Assembly (NCBI RefSeq): GCF_016905445.1
Contig: NZ_JAFEXF010000064.1
Span: 1 to 35,538 of the forward strand
Direction of reading: 5' to 3'
From: Streptomyces sp. G44
GTDB lineage: Bacteria > Actinomycetota > Actinomycetes > Streptomycetales > Streptomycetaceae
DNA length: 35,538 nt
The position numbers and the translations under genes are program-made. Below, in pieces: positions 1-7,226 of the stretch (position 1 is its first letter; every line of letters starts with the position of its first letter). Under the pieces are notes generated by a model. That model worked only from the letters and a program-made list of their open reading frames with translations. It did not search any database and was not told the origin of the DNA.

Positions 1-2
1 AA

Positions 3-188
3 AGGGACAGGTGGTACGGCGCCCGGGACCTGCGGCCGATCCGCACGGCATCGGCGGCCTTCGAGGGCACGGACCTCGGCCCGGCGGCCCCCGTCGAACC
101 GCCCGTGCGCTTCGGATTCGGCTCGGCCCCGAGGACCCCGGCGCTCACCCGGATCACGACGACGATCGCGCTCGACGGCGGCCCGTGA
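3..188 (+). CDS. C-terminal end of an unidentified protein (partial, runs off left edge)
   Basis: The third forward frame is open from the first bases to a TGA at 186-188 and has strongly G/C third positions, the signature of real Streptomyces coding sequence. The alternative frame that happens to carry an ATG at position 11 lacks this bias and is a shadow. The 61 visible residues end in a run rich in Phe, Gly and Pro followed by several Thr and a short tail. I do not recognise a family. It is the only plus-strand gene before 10.9 kb. Confidence 0.6.
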   Translation, partial: RDRWYGARDLRPIRTASAAFEGTDLGPAAPVEPPVRFGFGSAPRTPALTRITTTIALDGGP

Positions 189-239
189 GCTGAGGTGCGA
201 CCGACGGCGGGACATGCGGTGCCCTTGCCTCGCCGAACG

Positions 240-362
240 TCAGGAAACGGGGAACCAGGTCGCGAGGTGCTCGGCGATCGCCGGTACATCGACGTAGCCC
301 CGCGCGACTTCCTCGACGAACGCATCGCCCGCACGGTCAACGGTACCGAGCACAGCGCACAT
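240..362 (-). pseudogene. 40-codon coding remnant (C-terminal-like fragment)
   Basis: The minus strand from an ATG at 362 to a TGA at 240-242 encodes 40 residues of protein-like composition: amphipathic, starting MCAVLGTVDR and ending HLATWFPVS. An in-frame TAG lies three codons upstream, so no longer gene is open. The third-position G/C content is high but lower than in the intact genes. It looks like the surviving tail of a decayed gene and could be a genuine small ORF. I do not recognise the family. The rest of 189-524 shows nothing convincing. Confidence 0.3.
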
Positions 363-524
363 GACATGGGTCTACTGGTGTCGGCGTCTTCCTCCGGTGC
401 AACGGCGTCAACGTGAGTACCGTCCCACCGCCCGTTTCCGTCGCCGACCCATGCGCGCCGTACGCCGTACTTGCCTGCCTGCCCGCCCAGGCCCGCGTCC
501 GGGGCTCCGGTCCTGTTCCACCCG

Positions 525-752
525 TCAGGAGCCGCTCCCCTTCCTGCGCAGGGCCTGCGGCTTGTGGACGGCCCTGCCGCCGGACTTCTCGCTCTCCACC
601 TCGTACTGCGGTTCTTCCTTCGAGGCGTCGACGGTGCGTCCTGCCGCCTCGGCGCGTTCCGTGATCTTCTTCTTCACTTTCCCCGAAACGGTCTGACCGT
701 GACTGTTCCAGGAGACGCGATCGCCCTTCTTGAACTTCTCGCTCTTCACCAC
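525..752 (-). CDS. DUF2945 / hypervirulence-associated Tudor-like small protein
   Basis: A 75-residue protein. Two GTG codons in a row (752 and 749) follow an AGGTGG-type ribosome binding site, so initiation is there and not at the ATG far upstream. The N-terminus KFKKGDRVSWNSHGQTVSGKV is the hallmark of the DUF2945 family, a small Tudor/SH3-like barrel. It is followed by a Lys-rich segment and a basic tail containing GGRAVHKPQALRRKG. DUF2945 proteins are common in actinobacteria, but their molecular function is not established. The gene stands alone, about 100 bp upstream of the broken DUF4097 gene on the same strand. Confidence 0.85.
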   Translation of the reverse strand: MVKSEKFKKGDRVSWNSHGQTVSGKVKKKITERAEAAGRTVDASKEEPQYEVESEKSGGRAVHKPQALRRKGSGS

Positions 753-853
753 GATCCACCTGCCTTCACTCGGCTCCCCGGCACACCTGATCCCCACTCT
801 CCCGCTTCTCGCGGCCGGTCGCATTCCGGCGGACCCCTGAGCGGAGGCGGCGG

Positions 854-1525
854 TCAGTGGATCTCCACGCCGCCCTCGTTCGTGTGCACGGCCACCGTGT
901 GCTTGCCGTCGCGCTTCCACGGCAGGGTGATGTGCGGAGTCCCGGTCTTGCTCTGTGCCTGGATGTAGTAGCCGGCGTGGGGCGGCAGGGCCAGGTCGAC
1001 GCTGCCCCGGTCGGTGGTGACGTCGGTAGTGGTGGGGGCGGCCGCGAATGTGGCGCGGACTTCGCCCTGCTCTGTCCTGGCCTCGAAGGCGGTGGGCCTC
1101 GCGTTCTTCACGTCGATCTGGCCGCTGGAGGTGTGCAGCACGAGCGGGCCCCGCGGGCCGGTGAGATCGATGGCACCGGCATCGGTGGTCAGGGCCAGGC
1201 GTCCGGTGAGGTCGTTCCCGGTGATCTGCCCCGGGCCCGAACTGACCTCGGCGGCGAGGGCGGCGGGCAGGGTGATGTCCAGGTTCAGGGAGCAGTCGTC
1301 GCCGCAGGAGCCGGTGACGGTGGTCGTCTTGTCCGAGGACTTCACGGACACCTTCGGCGGGGTGTCCGTGAAGTCACCGGTGGCCGTGACGTGGATTTTG
1401 GAGCCACGGCCGGCGTGCAGGGTGACGCCGCCGCGGGTGTCGACGCGCAGCAGGGTGCCGGAGGCGGCGTTCGCGGTGTGGGTGGAGGAGTACTTCTCGT
1501 GGGCGGGCAGGGCCTTGGTCCGGAT
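854..1525 (-). pseudogene. DUF4097 family beta-repeat protein, 5' end lost
   Basis: The frame encodes a right-handed beta-repeat protein of the DUF4097 (adhesin-like) type. Short repeats such as GAIDLTGPRGPLVLHTSSGQ alternate with a conserved CGDDCSLNLDITLP stretch, and the protein ends HTNEGGVEIH. The longest start-to-stop stretch begins at a GTG at 1351, but coding similarity plainly continues upstream (frame reads ALPAHEKYSSTHTANAASGT and RVDTRGGVTLHAGRG). It then stops abruptly near 1525, where the frame meets a LuxR coding sequence and a stop. The signal or lipoprotein sequence usual for this family is therefore missing. The gene has been joined to the LuxR remnant by deletion. A truncated 165-residue product from 1351 is possible. 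Confidence 0.7.
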
Positions 1526-1943
1526 GCAGCCCGAACTTCACGAAGACGCTGCGGATGTGTTTCTCGACGGCGGCGGAACCGATGAACAGCTCCTTGGCGA
1601 TGCCGGTGTTGGACCGGCCCTCCGCCATCGCGGCCGGCACGTCCCGCTCACGGGGCGAGAGCGTGGCCATGGGGTCCAGACGGCGGCTGCGGGCGAGCAT
1701 CTGCTTGACCACCTCCGGGTCGAGGACGGTCTCCCCGGCCCGGACGCGCTGTAGGCCGTCGACGAACTCGTCCGCGTCGGAGACCCGGTCCTTCAGCAGA
1801 TACCCGACGCCGCTGGTGGCGCTCTCGATGAGGTCGACGGCGTAGCTCTGCTCGACGTACTGGGACAGCACGAGCACCCCGGTCTCCGGCCAGCGGTTGC
1901 GGATGACGAGGGCGGCGCGCAGGCCCTCGTCGACGAAAATGCC
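1526..1943 (-). pseudogene. LuxR/NarL-type response regulator, N- and C-terminally truncated
   Basis: The minus strand encodes the second half of a receiver domain (DEGLRAALVIRNRWPETGV, then VLVLSQYVEQSYAVDLI and GVGYLLKDRV) followed by a LuxR helix-turn-helix (LSPRERDV, EGRSNTGIAKELF, AAVEKHIRSVFVKFGLHP). The receiver residues before the beta4 strand, including the phospho-acceptor Asp, are absent. The reading frame upstream switches to an unrelated secreted protein. After GLHPD the frame runs out of phase into the DUF4097 gene, so the normal C-terminus is missing. Such regulators normally control envelope genes with a partner kinase, and no kinase is present. The remnant is almost certainly non-functional. 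Confidence 0.75.
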
Positions 1944-1946
1944 TTT

Positions 1947-2292
1947 TTGCGGGGTGCCGAGCCCGCTTCGCTAAGGGAGCTGTCGACGCTTACACACGCG
2001 GTGACGGCATCGCTCCCCCTCGCGCGGGCGCCGGCCGGGAGTTGGGAACAGGAATTTTTAGCAGTGAAGGCAGTACTTTGCAGGGCCGTGGTTGGAGCGG
2101 TCGGGACGGTGCCCGTGGTTTCGTTCACGACGGCAGCGAGAGGCGTATGGGCTGACTCGGTCTGGTTCTCGGCGACGGCGGCGGTGTCGGTCACGGTGAG
2201 GCCCGTGGCGAGGAGGAGGGCGGAGAACACCCATCTGGTGCGTAGTGAGGGCAGGACTTCTCTCTGATGCGGTGGGAAGAGCGATTGGGCAT
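1947..2292 (-). pseudogene. N-terminal fragment of a secreted protein, possibly a paralogue of the nuclease at 14990
   Basis: From a GTG at 2230 (or a frameshifted ATG at 2292) the minus strand encodes a signal-like hydrophobic stretch, FSALLLATGLTVTDTAAVAE, then a Thr/Ala-rich linker and a segment with Cys, Arg-rich and AVTAC elements (CSQLPAGARARGSDAVTAC). The N-terminal part of the secreted nuclease at 14990 has the same order: Cys, basic stretch, AVTAC. The frame between 2292 and 2257 shifts by one, and after about 1947 the sequence joins the LuxR remnant out of frame. It is probably a decapitated relic. The link to the nuclease rests only on this short resemblance. Confidence 0.4.
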
Positions 2293-2457
2293 CGCCCGGT
2301 CGCGGTGCGATGGATGGCTGGTGGCTACGGCACGGGTGCGTCGCAGGTCAGGCTGCTTCTGACACCCCTTGCCACTTCCTGATGGCGTCGGCCGCCCCAG
2401 ATCGCCGGACGGGACGACCACGCTCGAACGGATTCTGAGGAGGCCGGACAGGTGACT

Positions 2458-4602
2458 TCACTGATTGCTGGCCAACCCTCGGGGGGTGGTCTGTTCGGTG
2501 CAGTAGCTTTCCCTCCACCGCAGGTATTGGTCCGCACGATTGGTGATAACACCGTCGACACCCCACGTCGTCGCGGACCGCCATTCGCTGCTGGTGTCTG
2601 CGGTCCAGGTGAACACGTCGATTCCTGTTGCCTGCAATTTGCCCACCAGGGTCGGCTGCGTTGAAAGCTCGCTGAACTTCACTGCGTATGCGTCGAGTGA
2701 GAGTGCACGTGCTACGGCTACGGGGTCCGCATCAATTCGTGAGCGAAGCAGAGCCACCCTGGTCTTGTAGGGGGAGGCGGTCACGCTCCGTACTACGTCC
2801 TCGTCGAAAGATTGAGACAACGTATTCTTGGTCATTCCGGCATCGCCCACGAGACGGAGAGCGCGATCCACATACTCGGCCTTTTGGGGCCCCTTGATTT
2901 CCAGAAGGAGCTGGACGGATTGCACCTTGGGGGAGGCCAAAACCTGCTCCAGAGTGGGAACGCTTCCTCCTCCCTCAATTTCCAACTGGGCTATCTCTGC
3001 GGCAGTAAACTGGTCAACACGTCCAGTGCCGTTGGTAGTCCTGTCCACTGTGGCGTCATGCATGATGACCGGCTTTCCGTCCTTAGTGAACTGCACGTCG
3101 GTCTCCACCCATTCCGCACCACTGCCGATGGCAGCCTCCAGGGATGCGAGGGTGTTTTCCGGAGCGATTTCAGGTGCGCCGCGGTGGCCGATGGCAGACG
3201 TTCTCAGGCATTGAGCAGCTGAGTCGTATGCAGAGATGCGAATGTCGTCGACAGTTCCGCTGAAGTGCTCCTGCCAGGTGTCCTTGTGGAAAAGCCGACC
3301 AATCTGCAGGGCGCTGCGGGCTTGCCAGGGGGTGGTGAAACTGGCTGCTGTCTGCGGCTCTCCGTCAACCAACAGCTGGACTTTTTTGGCAGTGTGGTCA
3401 TATATGCCCGCGAGATGAGTCCACTCGCCCACTCTTGCGACATCGCCACTTATGGAACGAACGATGTCTGTCCCGTCGGTGTCGCTCGCATGCCGGTTGA
3501 ACACCCACTTGTCGTAGTGCTTCGAGTAATACAACTGAAAACCACTGGCATGATCACCCGCCTGAGACAACACGGTATAATTCTCGTTCTTGTCATCCAG
3601 CTTGACCCAGGCCGACACCGAAAACGATTTCGTCGTGTCCACCACCGGGCCCGGCGTCGCCGCATACCCCGAGGACCCGTCCAAATGCAGCGCAGTCCCG
3701 ACCTTGCCGCCGACGCCGAGCCGGGCACCGCGGCCAGCCAGTGTCGCGACCGGCCCTGCACCTTTCCCTCCGCTGACTTTCGCACTCCCCGGATTCTCGT
3801 CGAGAAGGAACGAGGCCAGTTCTTGCAGGTGGGACGGCACGTCCCCGGCGGCGAGCTTGGTGACGTCAGCCTCGGTTACCGGAGATTGCACGGCTCGCAC
3901 ATCGTCGACGAGGCCGTGTGTGTACTCCTGCCAGGCGCCCTTGTAGAGCAGCCGGCCAATTTGCAGAGCGCCGTTCGCCCGCCATGGTGTGACGAATTTC
4001 TCCGATTGCTGTTGCTTTCCATTCACAAAGAGGGATAGCTGCTGGTCACCGGCGTCATATGAACCGACGAGGTGCGTCCACGCGTCGGCTTTTGCGACGC
4101 TGCTACTCATCGAGCGAACGATGTCTGTCCCGTCGGTGTCGCTCGCATGCCGGTTGAACACCCACTTGTCGTAGTGCTTCGAGTAATACAACTGAAAACC
4201 ACTGGCATGATCACCCGCCTGAGACAACACGGTATAATTCTCGTTCTTGTCATCCAGCTTGACCCAGGCCGACACCGAAAACGATTTCGTCGTGTCCACC
4301 ACCGGGCCCGGCGTCGCCGCATACCCCGAGGACCCGTCCAAATGCAGCGCAGTCCCGACCTTGCCGCCGACGCCGAGCCGGGCACCCCCGGACAACGACG
4401 CGGCAAACTCGTCCGGAACTCCCCCTGAGACGCGTCGCGAACCGGAACCTTCATCCAAGCCGAAGAAAGCTTTCTCCTTCAGGGCAGGATTTCTCACTTC
4501 GGGCAGAGGTGCAGCAGAGACAGATGAAGACATCCCCCAGAACGATGTCAGCGAAATCATCACGCATATCACAGGTGGCGTGATTTTCCTGAGAAATTCC
4601 AT
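2458..4602 (-). CDS. Secreted glycerophosphodiester phosphodiesterase with two LamG domains
   Basis: A 714-residue exported protein. I place the start at the ATG at 4602 because AAGGAAG lies just upstream and the next residues form a signal peptide (MEFLRKITPPVICVMISLTS to VSAAP); the upstream ATG at 4677 has neither. Two concanavalin-like LamG domains occupy roughly residues 45-240 and 265-465. A GDPD TIM barrel follows from about residue 470, with the diagnostic GHRG, PENT, E-x-D (VETDVQF) and MHD (VIMHDATVDR) motifs that hold the metal and catalytic His. GDPD enzymes cleave glycerophosphodiesters to glycerol-3-phosphate and an alcohol; extracellular ones can also degrade glycerol teichoic acid. 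The LamG domains suggest surface glycan binding. The glycosyltransferase gene lies 177 bp upstream on the same strand. Confidence 0.9.
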   Translation of the reverse strand: MEFLRKITPPVICVMISLTSFWGMSSSVSAAPLPEVRNPALKEKAFFGLDEGSGSRRVSGGVPDEFAASLSGGARLGVGGKVGTALHLDGSSGYAATPGPVVDTTKSFSVSAWVKLDDKNENYTVLSQAGDHASGFQLYYSKHYDKWVFNRHASDTDGTDIVRSMSSSVAKADAWTHLVGSYDAGDQQLSLFVNGKQQQSEKFVTPWRANGALQIGRLLYKGAWQEYTHGLVDDVRAVQSPVTEADVTKLAAGDVPSHLQELASFLLDENPGSAKVSGGKGAGPVATLAGRGARLGVGGKVGTALHLDGSSGYAATPGPVVDTTKSFSVSAWVKLDDKNENYTVLSQAGDHASGFQLYYSKHYDKWVFNRHASDTDGTDIVRSISGDVARVGEWTHLAGIYDHTAKKVQLLVDGEPQTAASFTTPWQARSALQIGRLFHKDTWQEHFSGTVDDIRISAYDSAAQCLRTSAIGHRGAPEIAPENTLASLEAAIGSGAEWVETDVQFTKDGKPVIMHDATVDRTTNGTGRVDQFTAAEIAQLEIEGGGSVPTLEQVLASPKVQSVQLLLEIKGPQKAEYVDRALRLVGDAGMTKNTLSQSFDEDVVRSVTASPYKTRVALLRSRIDADPVAVARALSLDAYAVKFSELSTQPTLVGKLQATGIDVFTWTADTSSEWRSATTWGVDGVITNRADQYLRWRESYCTEQTTPRGLASNQ
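3458..3729. repeat. 272-bp exact direct repeat, copy 1 (LamG domain 2)
   Basis: This stretch matches 4115-4386 base for base by eye, at an offset of 657 bp. It encodes the core of the second LamG domain, from LGVGGKVGTALHLDG through the DGTDIVRS segment. Outside these limits the two LamG domains diverge immediately at both DNA and protein level, as expected for gene conversion or a recent internal duplication rather than conserved selection. Confidence 0.9.
4115..4386. repeat. 272-bp exact direct repeat, copy 2 (LamG domain 1)
   Basis: Partner of 3458-3729. It encodes the core of the first LamG domain in the same gene and in the same frame. The flanking LamG sequences differ: VAKADAWTHLVGSYDAGDQQ here against VARVGEWTHLAGIYDHTAKK in the other copy. 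Confidence 0.9.
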
Positions 4603-4779
4603 TTCACTTCCTTGAGTCGAGCGATAAGGAGCCACAAGGGATGCGCGCGGCGCAACGACGGAGGAGGAAAGCGTCATGACAGCGAGGAGGCAGGCAGAGC
4701 TTTCTCCTCTACCACTTTCATGCGGCCTACAGAATGCGAACCGGAATCTACGGCTGTCGCAATCGCTTCGGAGAGTCTC

Positions 4780-6942
4780 TTACTTATGGGAGGTGATGCG
4801 ATTCGACGGATCATCGTCCGCGTCCCGCAAGCTCAGGGCCACATCGTTGGTGACGGTGAAGAAGGGCTTGGTACGTGTCGCACCCCGCTCCTCGTGTTGC
4901 AGGACAATGGCTGGGAGCACGTCGGTCTTTTTACGGTCGACGATGTCGCCCCCCACCCGGCCGATCGAGATGAACGGGCTGGTGTCACTCACACGCAGGC
5001 GAACATCCCACACGTCATGGGTGCTGCTCCGCAGCGCGAGCGCCCGAGAGTACGGCAGAGTGAAAGTGAAAAGCCCTGGGTTTTCGCCGATTTGGGTGAC
5101 CGGGACGGTGAAGTCCTGCGTCGTCCCCTGGCGTGATACAGCAATCACGGTGGCGTCATGGAGAGAGGCTGACATGTCGGCCGTGAGCAGTCGTGCGGTC
5201 ACGGTGGTGTGGTCGTCGCCGGTCACGATGCTTTCCACTTCGGCGTGTGCATCGCGCCGCCAGGTGCGCAGTGCCAGAAATCCGTCGGTGGTGGCGTAGG
5301 GAAGCCAGGCCGTCACATGGCCGTCGGCGATGGCGGGCGTTCGGCCGACACTGCGTGCCTGTTCTGCCAACGCACAGATGAGGCGCGCCTCCTCCCCGGT
5401 CTCGGTACCCACCACGTAGAGGTCCCATCGGCCTTCCGGCAGCGTGTGCTCGGCCGGGTCGAGGGTGATGCGGATGTCGCTTCGGTCGGATCCGGTGCCT
5501 GAGGCACGTAGAGGGATTCGGATCTGTCGTCCCGCTGGGTCGCGGCGCCTGCGGGCCAGGAAGTCGAGGCGCCCAGAGGGCAGGGTCGCTGCGTCGAGGC
5601 GGACGCTGATGCTGCCGTCGGCGCAGGCCCGGGCGGATGCGACAGGTCGTGGACCGGGCCTCGTTTCCAGGGTCGGCACTGGTACGGGGGACGTCTCGGC
5701 TTGTTTGGCGGCTCTTGCCGGAAGCGCGGATCGCAGCCGAGCCATCAAAGGTCTACCGGGGACAGACTTCGCCCAACGGCGTTTGCGTGGGGCGGACAGT
5801 TCCTGGAACAGGGCTTCGTAGCGCCGGGCGATGACGGCCGGCTCGTAGGCTTTCGCCCGCTGACGCGCGGCGGCCCCTAGGCGGGCCCGGAGCGGAGCGT
5901 CGGCCATGAGGCGGTCGAGGGCCGTGGCGTACCCATCGACTCCGGTTCCCAGCGGCACCAGCACACCGTTGGTTTCGTCAATGATCTCGGCGGGGCCGTG
6001 GGGGCAGTCGGTGGAGACCACAGGGACGCCGCAGTGCATGGCCTCGACGATGGTCATGCCGAAGGACTCCATGTCGGAGGAGACCGCGGCGATGGCGCCC
6101 TTGGCCCATTCGGTCTCGATCGGTGAGACCGGCCCCATGAGCGATACGCGGTCGTACAGGCCGAGTTCGTCTATCTGGCGCCGTAGGTTGGCTCGTTCCG
6201 GTCCTCGTCCGTAGAGGCGCAACGACCAGGAGGGGTGTGAGGGGGCGATCTTCGCGAAGGCATCGATCAGTCGGTCGTACCGTTTGACAGCGGCGAGTCG
6301 ACCTGCGGCGACGATGATGCGGGAGCGGTGGTCGGAGGGTTCGACCGCAGGTTCGGGCACGCTGTTGGGGATGCTCATGATCCGGGCCGGCACGTTCGGC
6401 AAGGCATGGCGATACTGCGCGGCGTCGGCTTCGGACACGGTCACGAAAGCGTCCAGTTGAGCGATCGCCTCGTTCTGGTGTCCGCGCAAGGTGGGGTTGT
6501 GGGCGTCCAGGCTCAGGTGTTCCTGCCCGATGCGCAAGTAGCGGCTCTTGCCGTCGCGGGCGAGATAACCGTTGAGGTCGGGACGGGTGGCGATCACCAC
6601 GTCGGCGTCGGTCTCATGCAACCACTGGCCGATGCGTTCGTCCTGGAGCGCCGAGTAGGGCAGGCGCGCGGAGTTCGCGGCGGCACCGGTGTCGGGAAAC
6701 ATGGTGCACGGCTGACGAGTCAGCGGATGCCCACCGTCGTAGGCGGGACTGTCCTGGCGCATGTCGATCAGTGGAGTCAGTTTTACCCGTTCATCGAACG
6801 GGAGCTCAGGTGCGTCCTTCACCTGATGCACGCTCACGACCTCAACCTCATGCTGTGCCGCCAAGGCGCGGGACAGGTTCACGGTGGTGCGGATCGTGCC
6901 GCCGATGCCGTAAGCGTTATTGATCAGGAATGCGATCTTCAT
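4780..6942 (-). CDS. GT4-family glycosyltransferase, poly(glycerol-phosphate) glucosyltransferase type, with C-terminal beta domain
   Basis: A 720-residue, probably cytosolic enzyme with no signal peptide. The start ATG at 6942 follows GAGGGGGAA. Residues 1-200 form the acceptor half of a GT-B fold, opening MKIAFLINNAYGIGGTIRTT. Residues 205-375 form the nucleotide-sugar half with GRLAAVKRYD (R215, K220) and the retaining E-x7-E motif at E292-E300 (ESFGMTIVE). Similar proteins are annotated as poly(glycerol-phosphate) alpha-glucosyltransferases, which decorate wall teichoic acid. From about residue 420 an extra ~300 residues look like two or more beta-sandwich modules of unknown role. The GDPD gene lies 177 bp downstream on the same strand, a pairing that fits synthesis and trimming of a glycerol-phosphate polymer. 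The substrate is inferred, not shown. Confidence 0.82.
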   Translation of the reverse strand: MKIAFLINNAYGIGGTIRTTVNLSRALAAQHEVEVVSVHQVKDAPELPFDERVKLTPLIDMRQDSPAYDGGHPLTRQPCTMFPDTGAAANSARLPYSALQDERIGQWLHETDADVVIATRPDLNGYLARDGKSRYLRIGQEHLSLDAHNPTLRGHQNEAIAQLDAFVTVSEADAAQYRHALPNVPARIMSIPNSVPEPAVEPSDHRSRIIVAAGRLAAVKRYDRLIDAFAKIAPSHPSWSLRLYGRGPERANLRRQIDELGLYDRVSLMGPVSPIETEWAKGAIAAVSSDMESFGMTIVEAMHCGVPVVSTDCPHGPAEIIDETNGVLVPLGTGVDGYATALDRLMADAPLRARLGAAARQRAKAYEPAVIARRYEALFQELSAPRKRRWAKSVPGRPLMARLRSALPARAAKQAETSPVPVPTLETRPGPRPVASARACADGSISVRLDAATLPSGRLDFLARRRRDPAGRQIRIPLRASGTGSDRSDIRITLDPAEHTLPEGRWDLYVVGTETGEEARLICALAEQARSVGRTPAIADGHVTAWLPYATTDGFLALRTWRRDAHAEVESIVTGDDHTTVTARLLTADMSASLHDATVIAVSRQGTTQDFTVPVTQIGENPGLFTFTLPYSRALALRSSTHDVWDVRLRVSDTSPFISIGRVGGDIVDRKKTDVLPAIVLQHEERGATRTKPFFTVTNDVALSLRDADDDPSNRITSHK

Positions 6943-7139
6943 GGCGTGTTCCCCCTCGCAGCCGCCCTGGTCAGGGGCGTGCGCTGTCTGCTTTGCGTGA
7001 AGAAGTCAGGGCCGCACAACGAGAGGTCCGGGCAGGCGTTGCTCGGCGCGACGCTCACGCTCCGCTGAAGCGGTGTCTTTGTAGGCGTGCCGTGCCTCCC
7101 GGCGGCAGGCGGGCGGGGCTGTCGGACGGCCTTCCGCCC

Positions 7140-7180
7140 TCTGGGGCCCGGGGTCTCTTCTGAGAGGCCCGGGCCCCAGA
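7140..7180 (-). terminator. Strong hairpin downstream of umbA
   Basis: A 13-bp perfect GC stem (arm TCTGGGGCCCGGG) is continued by a TCTC/GAGA pair around a TTCT loop. It starts 47 bp past the umbA stop on the minus strand. It has no U-run, as is usual for Streptomyces terminators. It separates umbBA from the glycosyltransferase. The remainder of 6943-7226 shows no gene. Confidence 0.75.
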
Positions 7181-7226
7181 CTGTTCGGCATCGGTTCACC
7201 ACCGACGCCGTACTTGCGGAATGGAA

